A stretch of 64,000 nucleotides of DNA from Amoebidium appalachense (lineage: Eukaryota; Ichthyosporea). Both the position numbers and the translations under genes were made by a program. Location: positions 9,424,001 to 9,488,000 of the forward strand of contig CAVNZM010000002.1 in assembly GCA_963693365.1 (NCBI GenBank). The letters are read 5' to 3'. Under the pieces are notes generated by a model. That model worked only from the letters and a program-made list of their open reading frames with translations, searched no databases and had not been told where the DNA came from. The first letter of the stretch is position 1, and each line of letters starts with the position of its first letter. Shown one piece after another: positions 1 through 50,550 of this stretch.

Positions 1-15
1 TAGAGGAATACGTAC

Positions 16-24083
<24,068 letters not shown>

Positions 24084-25055
24084 GCTGAAGTGCAGTGTTT
24101 ACCAACACAGGCAAAACATAGAATAAAAACTAACGCCTCATGCTGCACATTAGTAGGCCTCATCTAGAGTTTTTTTCTGTGCTTAAGATAACGTCGGTAG
24201 TCTAAGAGGTTAGGGTATAATGCCGTCGTCAAATGGTTATGGATCTTACAAAGGATCCTCAGAGTGAATGGCAGGGAGCCGACATGCAGTATGATACCAG
24301 GTTTTCGGGACAGTGATAGCTCTATCCTTGCAACCAGCCCTTACCAACCATTTATTTAACTGTGCTTCAGCGGGCAGTTATAAAGGTGTCATACAATACA
24401 CACTAAATCAACTGACTATATTAGCGTCATGATCTTGGCACTGGTTCTGTTTTTTGCCTGGGGCACGGTGTTTCTAGATGGCCGTGGCCTGGGGGTTTTT
24501 TTTTGGGTTTTCTCAGAGTTTCCCGGTTCCGTGTTTGCGACATCACAATTTTTGCGTAAATAGTGTCATCAACAATGCAACTTTAAAAATGACATGCATC
24601 CAATTATATGCTTAATGTTTAACTATAATCTCTCCTTGGTTTAAAGTGAGGCATGCTAGAGGGCCCTCAAAACGGCGCCGCCGCGCTTCGAATTCACAGC
24701 GGCTGTCTTGCGCAACGTAAAACTTGCGCCATTTTTTTGGAGGGAGACTTGAAACTTCCGAGTCCGCTCAAGTGTCAAGTCAACGGCTACACACTGAAAA
24801 CAGTGAGTTTATAAGCGTTTACCTTTCTTATTTTTGCATGCATGGCTGCGTGTAGTACGGATTTTTTTTTTTTCATTACGTGTGTTAAGACAGAAGGAGG
24901 TGGAAGTGCATAGCAAACATTTTCCTACTTCTCTTTCGAAATCTCTTTTTCTGTGTGGGTAATCCAGACACCCACTACTATGCACAGGCAAGCTAGCAAT
25001 ATGGATACTTCACGCTTATGCTCGTGCACACACACGTACATACACACACGCACAC

Positions 25056-25086
<31 letters not shown>

Positions 25087-25515
25087 ATCACACACGTGCA
25101 TGTACGCGTACGGTGCATGCGTGTACCCACACAGACGCAAAAACATCGACTAAATTCAACATTTATACGTGACTTTTCATATTCCACACATTGACTGAAA
25201 CAAGTATGTTGAGGAGGAGTAATATGTAGTTCGGTAACGCGTCTAACTAGGTATGTTTCACTACATCTCAACTTTATCAACCTAGCTTTTTTCACATTGA
25301 CCGTATGGTGGTTGGGGACACTTACCCCAGTGTATGGTAGTTGGGCAAGCCTACCCAGCAAATTAACACTTTTTAAAAGGCTAAAAAAGTGGTTCTGTGT
25401 GCTTTGTGTGTACATCTAACAATCTTCTTCTTCCCATGTGCCCATCGCGCACGTACGTACGTACAAGGGATCTGGAGCAAATAAGTTCTCATTTCATGTT
25501 GTTACAGCAGCCAAA
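24084..25515. promoter_or_regulatory. Shared intergenic region between divergent WASHC5 and bZIP genes
   Basis: About 1.4 kb separates the two start codons, which face away from each other. Most of it is unique sequence, unlike the introns. A GC-rich stretch with GGCGCCGCCGCGC lies near 24673-24686 and the rest is AT-rich. A CA repeat sits at 25026-25100. A possible 5'-UTR acceptor (TTGTTACAG) ends at 25507, just before the bZIP ATG. I see no clear TATA box and no convincing ORF. Promoter function is inferred from the layout. Confidence 0.45.
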
Positions 25516-27765
25516 ATGAGGCTCCGACGGACTGCAGCTACGGGCATGGCCCACACGGAGCACATAACGGTGGCAGAGGAGCACGACGAGCCCATCTTGG
25601 AGGCGGAGACCGTGGCAGAACATGAGGATGGTGAGTGATGCACGCTCTAGATTTCCTTCTATTCTTGTAAGTAACGGTTTTACAATGCCTGTGTGGTTTT
25701 TTTGTGTACACACTTGTGTGTGTTCTGTGGGTGTGTGTGTGTGTGGGGAGGGAGGTTGGGCGGGGGGGGGGGGGGGGGGGGGGGGGCTAGGGCAAGGAGG
25801 GGTATGGGGGATAATTGTGAGGATGAGGTGGAGGGTGTTGTTTGAACGCTGGCTTCTTTAGGCCGTTTCATAGGCCCTTTCGGGTGAGGCCAATATGCTG
25901 TTTGATGCGTCTTGCCAGTCATAAGGCACTGCTCTCTTTGGGACTGACCCGACCAGGATTCCTTCTAAGAAAACCCCCCTTAATTTGTGTGTGTGCGGGG
26001 GGGAGGGGGGGTCACGTGCAAGGGCAGTCGATGTGCAAAGGGGGGGGTCACGTGCAAGGGCAGTCGATGTTGCACAGGAACCGGTTTAATCCGTCAAGCT
26101 TACGTTGTGTGGGTTATGCTATGTAGGGCTTTAGCAGTTTAAGTGCTTGTGTTATTTTTCCCTGCGATGGGGAAAGCATGTTGAGGTGTTTGTTTTGGAT
26201 TTATTGCTGATGCTTGTGTCTGCACTTATGGAGGGGAGGGGGGGGGGGGGGGGGGGAGGGAGGAACTTTGTACGTGAGTGCATGTGGTTGTATTCTCTGG
26301 GCTTATCTGAACACCTTGATGCCCCTCGAATTGATTTTTTTGCCGCTTGCAGCCCCCCGTCCCCCCCCCTCCCCCCCTCCCCCCGGACACACACACACAC
26401 TGGCACGCACTCATACGAAATCCCATGCCACATGCGCTCACACACATTCGTTTTCCTCTTCCACTTCATCGCTCTAACCAGTCCTGTTTTCAGAGTCAGG
26501 GATTATGGCGGAGGAAACCCATGAAACCGTTTTGGCCATGCCCCAACTGCCACAGGTGGAATATGTGGAACACAACGTGGGGGAGGGAGAGGGGGAAGTG
26601 GTGAACGGGGAGGCAGGGGGGGACGTTATGGAGATAAGCACGGTGCAGCATTACACATCAGGTACTGTGTTGCTTTTTTTTTTCTTTCTTTTTTTTCTTT
26701 TTTCGGTCTCTTTGTTTTGTTTTGTTTTGGTGGTGTTACGGGTGGGGGGGGGATGTATCGGGTGTGGGTGGAGAAGGACGTGGAGGGGAAAGGAGAGAGA
26801 GATAGGATAAAGGGGGGCTTTTTTTTTGGGGGGGGGGGGGGGGGGGTCCAAGTAATGGTGTTGGTGTTGGTGTCCTTGATGGGTTGGTGATTGGGATCAT
26901 GTGTCTTTTTGAAGTGCAAGGCAACATGAGACAATGGTTGGGCAAGCTGTTGTGTTGTTTGTGTTTTCTTTCCCTGTTCATCGCAAGTTGATCATCGAAC
27001 CAAAGTTTCATGTGCTGCCTTGAGGTTGATGGGACAATGAATTGCGGTTGCCCCCCCCCCCCCCCCAGGGGATACTGAGGATGACTGGGGGCACCCCCTC
27101 TAAGGATGGGCTCCGCTTATTATGCATACTGTTTATGTGTGCTTTGCACTCTGCATTGTGTTTTCCGTTATGAATGTGTCCTTCGTACTCCATAACTCAT
27201 TCTACCTCTCCCCCCCTCCCCATGTTGAAACAAAGCATGGGTTGGGAGCCATGCGCGAGAGGTCAAAGATTCGAAACTCGCGTGTTTGTGGAGGCATAGG
27301 AACCCCCCTGATGATGGGCCCTGTTCAAGTATTTTCTACCTGCACGCTTAAATTATTTGATTTCGGGTTTCTCAACGGCTTTTACTTTAACCTCTGTTGT
27401 TTCCTCCATATTTCCAACCCCTAACGCATACATCCACCCCCAGCTCCCACCCTTTTCCCCCATGGACACCGATTTTTGCCTTATTCTCTTTGTTTTTTGC
27501 TTCTTTCCCCGTTCGTCTTTTCTCACCTTGCAGGTTATGTTGCTTACGTTTATATTCCATATCAGAAATGGTTCCGCATGAACAGCATGAGACTGTCACA
27601 CGTGAGACAGATACAACTACAGACCAAGACGCAGCCCAGAAGGCTCGGCCTAAAGCATCAACAGCTAGGGTACGCACCAAATCTGCCCCCCTCCCCCCCC
27701 CCCCCCCCCCCCCCCTACCCCTCCGCCGTCGCCACACAAATACATGCACAGACACATGTGCGTGC

Positions 27766-27812
<47 letters not shown>

Positions 27813-28146
27813 CATTCCGAAAAGAAGAAACCCGCCGGAGGGGTAGGGGCGGGGGGGGGGTCGTTCGATTTCCCCGTCAATACATGCAAAAACGTGCTGT
27901 GTACAGGCACGAAATCTGCTGCCTCTGTAGCTGCGAAGCACACACCACCCCACACATGTGCTCGCACACGCACGCATGTGCGCGCGCACACACACATACA
28001 CACACACACACAGAGAGAGAGGGAGATTGGAATATGGTTTAGTTTTGCTTTGCACCGTTGTACACCCCCTGCCCCTACTTAAAGTTTGCTGTGCCACATT
28101 TGCGCGCTTATTGGTGGCTTCCTTCATGGTTTTCTCTTTGTGCCTA

Positions 28147-28183
<37 letters not shown>

Positions 28184-28313
28184 CCCCAAACACACACCCA
28201 TAAATCGATAGGGAAATTCGAGCACACATGTTTGCTTCCACCCCTTCCTTTCTTTTTCTTTTTCTTTTTTAAACCCCCTTGGAAAAGGAGGGACTAAACT
28301 GAAGAAGACTGAC

Positions 28314-28359
<46 letters not shown>

Positions 28360-28906
28360 CTTTTTTTTTTTTTCCCAGGGCCGAGGTGGAGTCCGCGCAA
28401 CCAAAAAGCCGACGGACTTTGCCGACCTCAAGTCCTACGAAGAGTACATGCACAGGCGCACACTTAACAACGAACAGTGTCGCATACACAGAAGGAGAAA
28501 GAAGGAAGAGTTGGAAAAAATGTCCCACCAAGTTAGCCGCCTAACGATGGAGTTACACGAGGCAAGGGTTGAGATTCAGGGTTTGAAAGGCGAATTGGCA
28601 GCTACAAAATCCCTGCTTTCTCAGGCGACAAAAGAGATAAATGTGTTGAGGGGCGGCGGCGGCGGGGGTGGTGGTAATGTGGTTGATGGTGGTGTGGCGG
28701 TTGCAGGGGGGGTAAATGTTGTTTCTAGTGTGGATGGGGTTGGTGTGGGTGGCGAGGTGGAAGAGAGCGAAGAGCAAGTACAGGAGCAAGGTGGGAGTGG
28801 GCGGACACTTGCATTGGGGAGTAATTATGTTAATATTGCCGCGGCGACTCCTGTTTATCCTTCCGGGCCGGGTTACCCGCCCCCTGGAGCGTGGATGAAG
28901 GCGTGA
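25516..28906 (+). CDS. bZIP-like transcription factor, four exons
   Basis: Exons 25516-25630, 26494-26661, 27566-27669 and 28379-28906 join in phases 1, 1, 0 and give 304 residues ending at TGA 28904-28906. The first three exons encode an acidic region with recurring HET/HDE patches. Exon 4 holds a basic segment RRTLNNEQCRIHRRRKKEEL followed by a heptad pattern: a-positions L, V, L, I, L, L, I and d-positions M, L, A, L, T, A, L. The basic region keeps the bZIP spacing Asn-x7-Arg and the zipper starts ten residues after that Arg, the register seen in Jun-type proteins. The usual Ala/Ser pair after the Asn is replaced by Gln-Cys, so it is divergent. A glycine-rich linker and an acidic tail follow. 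A nuclear DNA-binding dimer is the inference. The start is the first ATG of the frame, directly after a possible acceptor. The third exon could also begin at 27534, but that frame continues the protein poorly. Confidence 0.72.
26008..26075. repeat. Two-copy E-box-containing tandem repeat in bZIP intron 1
   Basis: The 20-bp string GTCACGTGCAAGGGCAGTCG occurs at 26011 and again at 26047, a 36-bp spacing. Each copy carries CACGTG, the E-box core bound by many bZIP and bHLH proteins. The position in the first intron of a bZIP gene allows a regulatory role, but this is inference. Confidence 0.6.
27226..27431 (+). mobile_element. SINE-like element, copy C (in bZIP intron 2)
   Basis: The element starts with a tRNA-like head (box A-like GGGTTGGGAGCC, box B-like AGATTCGAAACTC). 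It continues with a body containing CCTGATGATGGGCC and CCTGCACGCTTAAATT and ends CTCCATATTTCCAACC...TAACGCATAC followed by a C-rich tail. It shares head, body and end with the inverted copies at 19291-19498 and 43625-43855. Sharing across three unrelated introns supports a dispersed retroposon. The tRNA origin is inferred from the boxes. Confidence 0.6.
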
Positions 28907-29704
28907 TGGTTAGTAGTGCTGAAAAATTGAAATGGATGGTGATTGGTGAATGTATGGACTGATTCGGATATACATATTAGGTAGTCTTAGGAACCAATAT
29001 TAATGCTACTGCTTGCGGTTTGCCAGGGTGATTTGGGTTGAACTCGTGCTGTCACAGTGCTCTTTTGGCACATGTAGGTGTCATAAACATGTCTAGACGT
29101 TTGTGTGTGTTAGGCGTTTTTGCTGCAAAGAGTCTATGCCTACATGGGCACCCGGCACCTCCTGACTGTGCCCTTTAGCTGCTGTATTCTGACTAGACAT
29201 ATTTCTCTGACCAATGGCAGGAGAAGCACGTGATTCTTTGCTCCCCATATCATATGTTGTACCGTACCTGACCTCGGCCCCTTCTTATGGAAGGGCACCC
29301 AATGTCTATGAAAGACGAAGGGTGGTATGCAAAAGCAACAGGCATGTGACACTGTGCGGATGTGTATCTTTTATCATCAGTAATGAAGCTAAACTTTGCA
29401 AATGGCGTTGTTGTCCGTCTAACTGAGCATTTGGTGCTGGCCACCTCACGCCAAACATACTGATCACGGAAAGAATTAGAAAATCATAAAATAAATAAAT
29501 AAAAATGATGTCAGGTCTAGAGGATGTAAACAAATGGAGCATGCTAATTAATCAAGCATATCATGTGATCACATATACGCGGCACTCGATAACATGTGCA
29601 CGTATGAATTGGTACCGGTGTTATTAGCTGAAGCTTAGGTCAAGGGCTTGCAACATAAGAGCCAGTCACGGCACATAATGGTGGTGGTGGTGGTGTTTGT
29701 TTGG

Positions 29705-29737
<33 letters not shown>

Positions 29738-30230
29738 TGTGCTGTTAAGGATATGTATGTGACCTGTGATCCGGTGTCGGCACCAAGGCTAACCACGTTA
29801 CAGTACTTCGTTCCAACAATATGCACATGTAGTACGTAGAAAACGAGTTTAATCAACATACAACCTTGCGTGATCTTATGGAGAGACTTATAAGGTACAA
29901 AATAATATGCATCTTTTGTGAACATCATGATATAATGAAAAAGGTTCAAAAGTTTGTGTTGTGCTGCATGTGCACACGGCGCACCGGTGGACGTGGTACC
30001 GGTACCGGTAATAATTCACTATGGGGGCCCTGTGAGAAAAATGAATTCCCGCCAATCTTCCCCAAGATTGAGACCCGGATCACGGCCATCTAGAGTCTCA
30101 AAATGGCCGTGGACCCGGATGTATGTGAAATTGTGACGATCGACGGACGTCGCGTGTGTGCGTACACATGTGCCCCACTGTGTGGACACAGTGTGTGATT
30201 GTGAAAAAGGCATTGTACATGTTTGATTCT
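28907..30230. other. Gene-poor unique sequence downstream of the bZIP gene
   Basis: No exon-like ORF with splice signals is seen. AATAAA-like motifs occur near 29488-29503, too far to assign as the bZIP poly(A) signal with confidence. A poly(G) run of about 31 bases is at 29705-29736. The pattern TACCGGTACCGGTA occurs near 29997-30009. Confidence 0.5.
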
Positions 30231-30231
30231 A

Positions 30232-30690
30232 AGGGGGGCGGGTTGGTGCAATGGTAAGATCTCTGCCAGTCTGCGTGTCAAGCTCAAAGTCGCAGGTCTA
30301 AGGATCGATCCTGGTTACTTCCGATTTTTCAACGGTTCTGCCTCGACGGTCCACCGGTCTGGCCGCCCCCTAGAAGCCATCACCCCAGACCACGTCAAGC
30401 AGTGGCACCACCAATTTGTTATCATCCGGCCGCAAGACATGACGTCATGAACAGCACCGGCCCTCTGACGTCGACGGCGCGCCGCTTGCCGGGCATCCCG
30501 GCCCAACGTTCAAGTGGGAGACCAATCCGAGTCACCGGCCACGGTTCGGGTCAGCGTCCTGGGCATGGGGTCTTCCCTTTCAAGTCTTTATGTTTGTGTA
30601 TGTGTCCCGGGTCGCTCCCGGCTGGTGTTGTCAAATCACTTCTCCACTAGCGTTGATGCGGCTAGAACCGTGGGATAAGGCGTAACTAAA
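30232..30690 (+). mobile_element. tRNA-like element (possible SINE of a second kind)
   Basis: The first ~75 bases look like a decayed tRNA: box A-like GGTGCAATGGTAAGA and box B-like GGATCGATCCTGG at normal spacing. The T-stem does not pair, so it is unlikely to be a working tRNA. GC-rich sequence follows to about 30690, including a TGACGTCA palindrome at 30440-30447. Only one copy is seen here, so mobility is a guess. Confidence 0.35.
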
Positions 30691-30975
30691 AATAGTGCCA
30701 GTTGGGGTCAATTAGAATCCTGATCATGAGTGTGCTACAAAGTACGATCTGTGTCTACATATATCAGGCGGCACCCAACTGCAGCTCGATGGGCAGTTTT
30801 TTCGAATGGCGACACAGGCTTTACGGAGCAAAATGGGGTGCAAGTTGTGTACTACATAATTTTTCTTATAAAAAAAAAAACGAAATATGCATGTCGTGCC
30901 CGGGCCTGGATGCCGAGCGCTAGAGAATGCAAACTCTAGTATACACAGCAAACGGTCTTTGTCTACGTGCTATTT

Positions 30976-31090
30976 TCATGTCTGCAATATATCTCCATGT
31001 CTGCAATGTATCTGCATGTCTGTCATATATCTCCATGTCTGTAATGAGTATCTCCATGTCTGCAATATATATATGTCTCCATATCTGGTG
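30976..31090. repeat. Minisatellite based on ATATCTCCATGTCTGCAAT
   Basis: Five or six imperfect units of about 18-21 bp, ending close to the left edge of the inverted-repeat structure. Confidence 0.75.
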
Positions 31091-31225
31091 CAGTGCATAG
31101 CACCGTGCTATCAAGTTGTGCCTGCCATATATCTCATGCAATATGTATATCTTGATTGACTCTTATGCATGCCATCTTTCTGTTATTGACGTAAATCAAT
31201 GTCTCCATCCGTGTCTGTGTGTGTG

Positions 31226-31262
<37 letters not shown>

Positions 31263-31471
31263 TGTGTGTCTGTGTGTGTGTGTGTGTGTGTGTCTGTGTG
31301 TGTGTGTGTGTGCGTGTCTAACAATCAATCGTAATCTCTCAAGTGCTTCCAGTACAGTATGCGTCCGCGCGTAACATACCGCCCCGACAAGGGTCGAGGT
31401 CGTTATGTTAAATTTTAATTAGTATCTAAAAATAGGCTCCCAGAGCCCGTCTCGATTATGTTACCCCCCCC

Positions 31472-31503
<32 letters not shown>

Positions 31504-31788
31504 CCCGCCCGCCCGCCCGCCCGCCCGCCCGCCCGCCCTCCCGCCCGCCCAGGAGGCCACACTGGGCCTCTCCATCGGGCGGGGAATCGGCAAACCGCTA
31601 AATGACATAAATATGGTAGTAAACAAATAATAAATTGATTAAATGAATGAATAAACAAAGAATACTTATACTAGTTCCTTTTTGAGATGGTGCAAAAAAA
31701 AAAAAGGGAAATTCGGAAAAAAAAAAAAAAAAAAAAAACTTTGAAAAAAAAAAAAAAAAAAAAGAAGCTGAAAGCGTGAAAGCCTATG

Positions 31789-31991
<203 letters not shown>

Positions 31992-32174
31992 AAATCTAAA
32001 TCAATACTTGAAAGTCTAGCTATAGCATTTAGTACATCAAGTCCCCCCCCCCCCCCCCCCCTCCCCTCCTCCCCAACCCGCTAAATAAGTAAATATAGAG
32101 GAAATCAATAAGTAATTGATTCAAATAATAATAAAAACATACGAATTTTTTTCATGGGGACCAAACCAAAAAAG

Positions 32175-32210
<36 letters not shown>

Positions 32211-32421
32211 CAACTCATACAAACAAGGACGTACTAGTCTTTCTGCTCCCTCACACCTTACTCTCACACCTTACGAATTTGGCACCACACACCTACACGA
32301 GTAAGAGGCAACCCCTCCCCCTTCGCCTCATACAAATCCGTATTCAGGGTTTCATCAAGCTCCAAACCATTACCGTAACTCACACGGAAAAGAAACCCCC
32401 TTTTCTGGGCACCAAACACTA

Positions 32422-32794
32422 TCACCCCACGCAGCCAGCCCACCAAACTAAACCTGCGCATGATCTCACACCCATGCACCCAAAATCGAACATCGTCTTC
32501 TGCCCAGGCTTACTGGCAGCCTTTTTCAGCGATTCCGCGCGTGTGGGGGCTCTGCGGCTCTCTAAACTCTCCATGTGCGAGCGCAATTGTGCTTTTGCCG
32601 TTTCGGCTTGTGCAATTGCACGTGTGGTTGCGTTGTTGATTGTGTTGTTTGCGTTTACAAAACCCTCAGAAATGATTGCTTGGGCTTCTTGGGTAGTTTC
32701 CTGAAACTTGTCTGTGGCCTCATTTACTGTGTGCAGTGCACTATTCAACGCCCCCAAGTGCAGCTGCCTGCACCTGGACTACTGGCTTGGTCAT
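32422..32794 (-). pseudogene. Coiled-coil/amphipathic ORF with a G-run frameshift
   Basis: From an ATG at 32794 the frame begins MTKPVVQVQAAALG and would continue into ALNSALHTVNEATDKFQE if the G run at about 32755 had four instead of five G; as written a TAG follows. The shifted frame is open for about 110 codons: TTQEAQAIISEGF, NNTINNATTRAIAQAETAKA, LRSHMESLESRRAP. It is Ala/Glu/Gln/Asn-rich and almost entirely helical by composition, with no recognised family. It could be one exon of a longer gene (GTGTGAG donor near 32470), cargo of the surrounding element, or a real gene with a sequence error. It lies on the minus strand, like the beta-galactosidase. Confidence 0.4.
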
Positions 32795-33225
32795 GATCGG
32801 TGGGTTTAATATGCATTCAACCTGCCTATATGACTAGGATGTAAAAACTAGCTATACAAGACTGCTTCGAACTAGTTGGGGCCTTCGTATGTTTCTGCTC
32901 GTTTATCGACATAGTCGGCCACATGAGTCCTTTGCATACCATGCGATGTGCGGCCGCCGCCTATCATTGGCCCTGGCGAGCTTTGGGCGGTCGCTGAAAT
33001 CACGGCGAACCACTGTTTTGTCTGGGAAAGAGATCGAAATACTAAAGATAGGGGGTCTAAACTGACCAGATAAACCCGATTACTCGTCCTACTATGTATA
33101 GGACCCCTTGGTGCGCTAACATAATCCCGAAAAATGACCGAGGTCAGTATGTTAAGATTTTTTGAAAATCGGCGTCGACGTTATGTTGTGCGCGGAGTAT
33201 GTTACGCGCGGACGCATACTGTATG

Positions 33226-34083
33226 CACAAATTGGCATTTGGGGGCTGGGGGTCTAACAGTCAATCGGAATCTCTCCGACTCAAACACTATCTCGCAACC
33301 GAACAACATAAATATCTTCAGCTGGTCTCGGCCAAGAACCATGGCAGGGTTATAAGCAATCCAACAACACAACTATATATCTAACATGAAACCCCCCCCC
33401 CCCCCCCCCTCCAAGGGGGAGCAGGGGGGGGGGGGGGGGAGGCGGGGGTTTGAGGAGAAGAGATCCGCAGTGAAGCACGGAACACGACGTCGACAAAAAA
33501 GGTGGGGAGGGGGGGGGGGGGGGGGGGAGTGAGAGAGACGACCCACTATCATAGTTCTCCACTTTTTATTATTATACATGCCCGCGTTTGCCTTTCAGCT
33601 TCAGATATCCACTGTACACTGCATAAAAAGATATCGTTTTACTTGTGGTGGCAGTCACAAATACGCCGTGAAGAATAGAAAGAATCCACGCTACCGCTGA
33701 TCAAAATAATATGATACGTAGCTGGCAATGGTGATGTAGAAAGTAGAAAAGCATAATACATGGATGTTTCCCTTGTGAAAAAGTTTAGTTTGAATCCACT
33801 TCGCAGACTTTTATCCTACTATTCTACAACTACGCACGACCCAAACAATCACCACCACTAAAAAGAAAAAGAAAGAAAGGAAAGAAGGAGAAAGAAAGGA
33901 TGAAATGAAGTGAAAGGGAGGAGAAGGAAAGGACAGGCAAGGCAAACAAAAATAGCCTAATTATAAGGATGTAAGAGGGGAAAAAAAGAAGAGAAAGAGG
34001 GTTTGATAGAACTTATTCTTTTTCTTTCTTTCTTTCTTTTTTATTATTATTTTTTTATTATTTATTTATTTATTTATTATTTT

Positions 34084-34114
<31 letters not shown>

Positions 34115-34294
34115 GGGACAAAAAACAAAACAAAAAGCAAAAACTTTAGAAAGAAAGAAAGAAAGAAAGAAAGGAAAAATATAAGAGGAAACCTTTCACC
34201 CTCTCGGTGCCTGCCAGCGGCACTATGTATGGGTATATTTATCCGTTCACACCACTAGGTTGGCATATATTTTCTACAACTACCTCACCTATTT
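33226..34294. other. Gap between the inverted-repeat structure and the beta-galactosidase stop codon
   Basis: Contains paired C and G tracts at 33391-33440 and 33507-33527, a purine-rich stretch 33855-34010, a GAAA/TTTC simple repeat 34015-34090, a G tract 34094-34117 and unique AT-rich DNA. No coding sequence is seen. Confidence 0.55.
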
Positions 34295-48901
<14,607 letters not shown>

Positions 48902-50414
48902 GCCTACTCTCAGGTCCCAGGCCCCTATTCCCCCGAATCTGCCCACAGCAACTCTTAGCAAAAAAAAAAAAAACTGTGTGAGCATAAAGAAAAGTGTAGT
49001 GAACTTCGCTGAATCGAGAAGTCGACAGGTGGAGGAGGAGTTCCCGAACAAATAGCAAGAGCTACAGCGTGGGGTTGAGGCCTGTCTGAGCCCGGGCATC
49101 GACTTTCACCAATGAGCAACGTGTACCTCTTCCAACAATGATCCTGTGTATAGATCTCTTCTAATACAACAGACAACCATTACCTCGCCCCTGCCATGCT
49201 ACACTCCTTGCATACAGCTTATGAACGTGTTTTCCTTTGTGTATATGTCACTTGTCATAGGTATCACTTCCTAGTCCCCCCCCCACCCATTTCTACATCA
49301 CTTAAACTCCCTAGCCCATCTCCCTCCCCAAAATCTTTTCAAACATTTCTCCTGGCCACCGCAACGTTTGAATTCTTCGCGAAAGCACAGACCGACGAAC
49401 GTGCACACGTATGATACGCAGAAAAAGGCTAACATAAACTCCTGATACGCACTCACACAACGCACTTCAGCTCAAACAGGCGAGAACACGCCCCTCAGCT
49501 AGTGCATACTTGCCAACGCGCACACGCACTCACGCACTCACGCACTCACGCACGTAGTGGGCACACACGCATATCCACACAAGTGAGCGCAACACCCACG
49601 TGCACGCACACACGATCCACGCACGCCCGCACGCACGCACGCAGACGAAGGCACACACAGACCCACGCACATGATGGTGGCATCCAGACACAAGCACCAA
49701 CAACCCACCCGGCCCACACCTTCACATCCGTGGTGTAACATATAACAGCTGAAACTAAACATACGGTTAGAACTTACACTTCTGATAGTAATTTCGGTTT
49801 CCTATGCTTCAATCTGCAGCTTGGATTATTCGAGCTCCGACAATCTTACTTCGACAAACCTCGCCAGGCTAAGCAAAACACGACTCTGCCCGGTCTGCCG
49901 CTGAGTGTGTTTGTTTTTGTTTTGTTTGATAGTTAGTTCTGTCCTGCGCACCAATCAAACGGAATGTACTTATCGGTTGGGATCAATAACTCCCTAAAAA
50001 GGCTAAAACAGTAAACTGAGATGACGTAATACATTCCACTCGCCGTGACTAGACACGGTCAACAAGTCTCTCAACAAGTCACAGGCTCGGTTTCTCCGAA
50101 CCTCTATGAGATTTTCTCTTTCTCTCTCTCTCGCTCTCTTATTCCCCCCCCCCCCCCCCCCTCCCCCCCTCCCCCCCCCCCCCCCCCCACCCGCCCGCTC
50201 GTTCCCCCCCCCCCCCCCCCTTTCCCTCACCTTCTCTAGATCTCTCTTCCTTTCCATCTCCCACTTCCTCTCCTGATCCATTCGCCACTTTCCCTCTCCC
50301 CTGAGTCCCGTCTCGAACTCCCTCTCCCTCCCGGGCTCCCTCTCCCTAGTCCGTTACTCCTCTCCCTATCAAGTCCCCCCCCACCCCCCTTCTCTCTTGC
50401 TTTCATACTCTTTA

Positions 50415-50445
<31 letters not shown>

Positions 50446-50516
50446 GTGTGTCCCTCTCTCCCTCTCTTCCCCCTTCCCGTCCTCTCTCTCTCTCTCTCCC
50501 TCTCTCTCTCCGTCGC

Positions 50517-50550
<34 letters not shown>

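Noticed and set aside
27534-27565. Upstream acceptor for bZIP exon 3
   Set aside because: It is in phase but yields a frame unlike the acidic HET-rich exons around it; the acceptor at 27565 gives a coherent protein.
30232-30310. Functional tRNA gene
   Set aside because: Box A and box B are present but the T-stem and acceptor stem do not pair.
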